Positions 63,311 to 64,000 of a stretch of 64,000 bases of DNA are shown here, piece by piece (positions within the stretch are counted from its first letter, which is position 1; each line of letters begins with the position of its first letter). This stretch comes from Okeanomitos corallinicola TIOX110. GTDB lineage: Bacteria; Cyanobacteriota; Cyanobacteriia; Cyanobacteriales; Nostocaceae. Both the position numbers and the translations under genes were made by a program. The stretch covers positions 4,567,318-4,631,317 of the forward strand of contig NZ_CP150886.1 in NCBI RefSeq assembly GCF_038050375.1, given 5' to 3'. A model generated the notes under the pieces. It did not search any database. It was not told where the DNA came from and worked only from the letters and a program-made list of their open reading frames with translations.

Positions 63311-63381
63311 TAAATTTCCATTTTCTTGTGTTTCCTTAACTCTTATTAAATGCGATCACTAATATTGGGTTAGTGCGATCG

Positions 63382-63777
63382 CTAATCACGTCGGATAATT
63401 TTGATTGTGCATTGCGATCTTTCAAAACAAACATCAAACTCTCGAAAAAAGTTAGTTTGCCCAAGAATTAAGGGTACATGAGAGGATTCTACCCAAGCAA
63501 ATGCTAGACGAACGGGTTCAAGATTCCCAATTTGAACTTTCACAAATAACCCCCGTGCTTCAACCTTTGCAAGATTTCCAGCCAATGGTAAGCGGACAGT
63601 TTGATTATCCCAAATTGCACCTAATTGTAACCCAGTGTCATAAGGTAAGACATTGACCGTAGACCCAGTATCCAGCAGTGCATTCGCAGAAACAGAAAAG
63701 TCTGCATAACTCAAAATGACAGGAATTGTGGGTAATGCTTCATCGTCAGAAAAGGGAAACTCAACTGTACTAGGCAT
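63382..63777 (-). CDS. Retropepsin-like aspartic protease domain protein
   Basis: 131 residues, one half of an aspartic protease. ALLDTGSTVNVLPYDTGLQL near residue 33-52 has the D-T-G-S motif, then GLFVKVQIGNLEPVRLAFAW and VPLILGQTNFFREFDVCF (the I-L-G...F flap-side signature). No signal peptide. Likely active as a dimer. Its start overlaps the stop of the next gene by 8 bases, so the two form a coupled pair. Such DTGS proteins with a small partner occur in several cyanobacteria. Confidence 0.85.
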   Translation of the reverse strand: MPSTVEFPFSDDEALPTIPVILSYADFSVSANALLDTGSTVNVLPYDTGLQLGAIWDNQTVRLPLAGNLAKVEARGLFVKVQIGNLEPVRLAFAWVESSHVPLILGQTNFFREFDVCFERSQCTIKIIRRD

Positions 63778-63988
63778 GAGTTGATGTCTCTTTGTTATCC
63801 TGAATCATCTGCATTAGAATGTTTGCAGCTTCCGTTGCGTCGTAGGGCGACCAAATCGGATACTCTGAAGCAGAAAAGATAACTTGTAATTCAGCGTTGG
63901 GGATTTGTGTAGCTAGGAGTTTAAAGAGTGATAATTTGTCTGATTGACTCAGATTATTGACTAGAGGAATTAACTCAGCAAGTGACAT
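63770..63988 (-). CDS. Small partner protein of the retropepsin-like gene
   Basis: 72 residues. LAELIPLVNNLSQSDKLSLF and KLLATQIPNAELQ form an amphipathic helix pattern, followed by SEYPIWSPYDATEAANILMQ MIQ, an antitoxin-like tail seen in small cyanobacterial proteins preceding DTGS genes. It overlaps the protease gene by 8 bases. The function is unknown; a type II antitoxin-like or regulatory role is inference from size and arrangement only. Confidence 0.6.
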   Translation of the reverse strand: MSLAELIPLVNNLSQSDKLSLFKLLATQIPNAELQVIFSASEYPIWSPYDATEAANILMQMIQDNKETSTHA

Positions 63989-64000
63989 ATTTTAAACTTT

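Larger units (their letters stand above)
59765..64000. mobile_element. hupL excision element, left part (runs off the window)
   Basis: Everything right of the recombination site should be element DNA: xisC near the border, an integrase fragment, a hypothetical gene, a REP pair with its RAYT transposase, a broken ORF with an inserted palindrome, and a retropepsin/partner pair. The known Anabaena PCC 7120 element is about 10 kb with xisC close to one border; here xisC starts 117 bases from the site. The other border and the 5' part of hupL lie beyond 64000. Not proven because the second border is unseen. Confidence 0.75.

Overview
The window reads as chromosome of a filamentous, heterocyst-forming cyanobacterium of the Anabaena/Dolichospermum/Nostoc type. 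The direct evidence is frequent HIP1 octamers (GCGATCGC) on an AT-rich background, heptanucleotide STRR repeats between and even inside genes, a cyanobacterial gene set (pcxA, cruF/cruG, ribBA with a C-terminal extension, MITE- and REP-type repeats), and a [NiFe] uptake hydrogenase large-subunit gene (hupL) split by an XisC-type excision element. Such hupL elements are known only from heterocystous strains. No tRNA, rRNA or CRISPR array was seen.

Layout. 1-1.5 kb: the C-terminal end of a polymorphic-toxin deaminase, followed by two genes that may include its immunity protein. 2-5.5 kb: short-chain dehydrogenase, enolase, argC. 5.7-6.3 kb: remains of a restriction-modification locus (XRE controller plus truncated endonuclease). 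6.4-15 kb: GNAT, ribBA, a TerB-like protein, a murein amidase, metH. 15-19.5 kb: an accessory patch with a frameshifted restriction nuclease, an intact DNA methyltransferase, a DUF433/DUF5615 toxin-antitoxin pair, a broken Rpn/PD-(D/E)XK gene and a Uma2 nuclease. 19.8-26.8 kb: a phnDCE-type importer, a retropepsin-like lipoprotein candidate, trpD, an orphan Dam-like methylase, a cytochrome b561-like protein. 26.8-34 kb: a three-gene minus-strand operon with a dynamin-like GTPase, a giant SrfB-like actin/Hsp70-fold ATPase and a conserved-looking 366-residue partner; this is the best candidate in the window for an uncharacterised multi-gene system. 34-41 kb: small and damaged genes (SH3, cyclase), VOC protein, MltA-like secreted protein, pcxA, nucleotidyltransferase. 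41-45 kb: rplU-rpmA and the myxol-glycoside genes cruF and cruG, separated by a 205-bp MITE. 45-52 kb: rnhA, a membrane protein pair, and a TPR-CHAT (caspase-like) protein with about 21 nearly identical TPR units. 52-58.3 kb: hydrolase, GNAT, DUF1499, FMN-binding, PLP-dependent and FMN-reductase genes, and an IS701 remnant. 58.4-64 kb: a second MITE copy, the 3' part of hupL, its recombination site, xisC, and the first about 4.2 kb of the hupL element, which runs off the right edge.

How the parts relate. Core metabolism (glycolysis, arginine, riboflavin, methionine and tryptophan synthesis, ribosomal proteins) is interleaved with conflict and mobile modules, many visibly decaying: single-base frameshifts, a lost start codon, repeat insertions, and truncations that end in STRR repeats. 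The hupL element is the clearest regulated rearrangement: XisC should restore a complete hupL reading frame by recombination at the 16-bp site in heterocysts. All functional calls rest on motifs read by eye. No database search was run.
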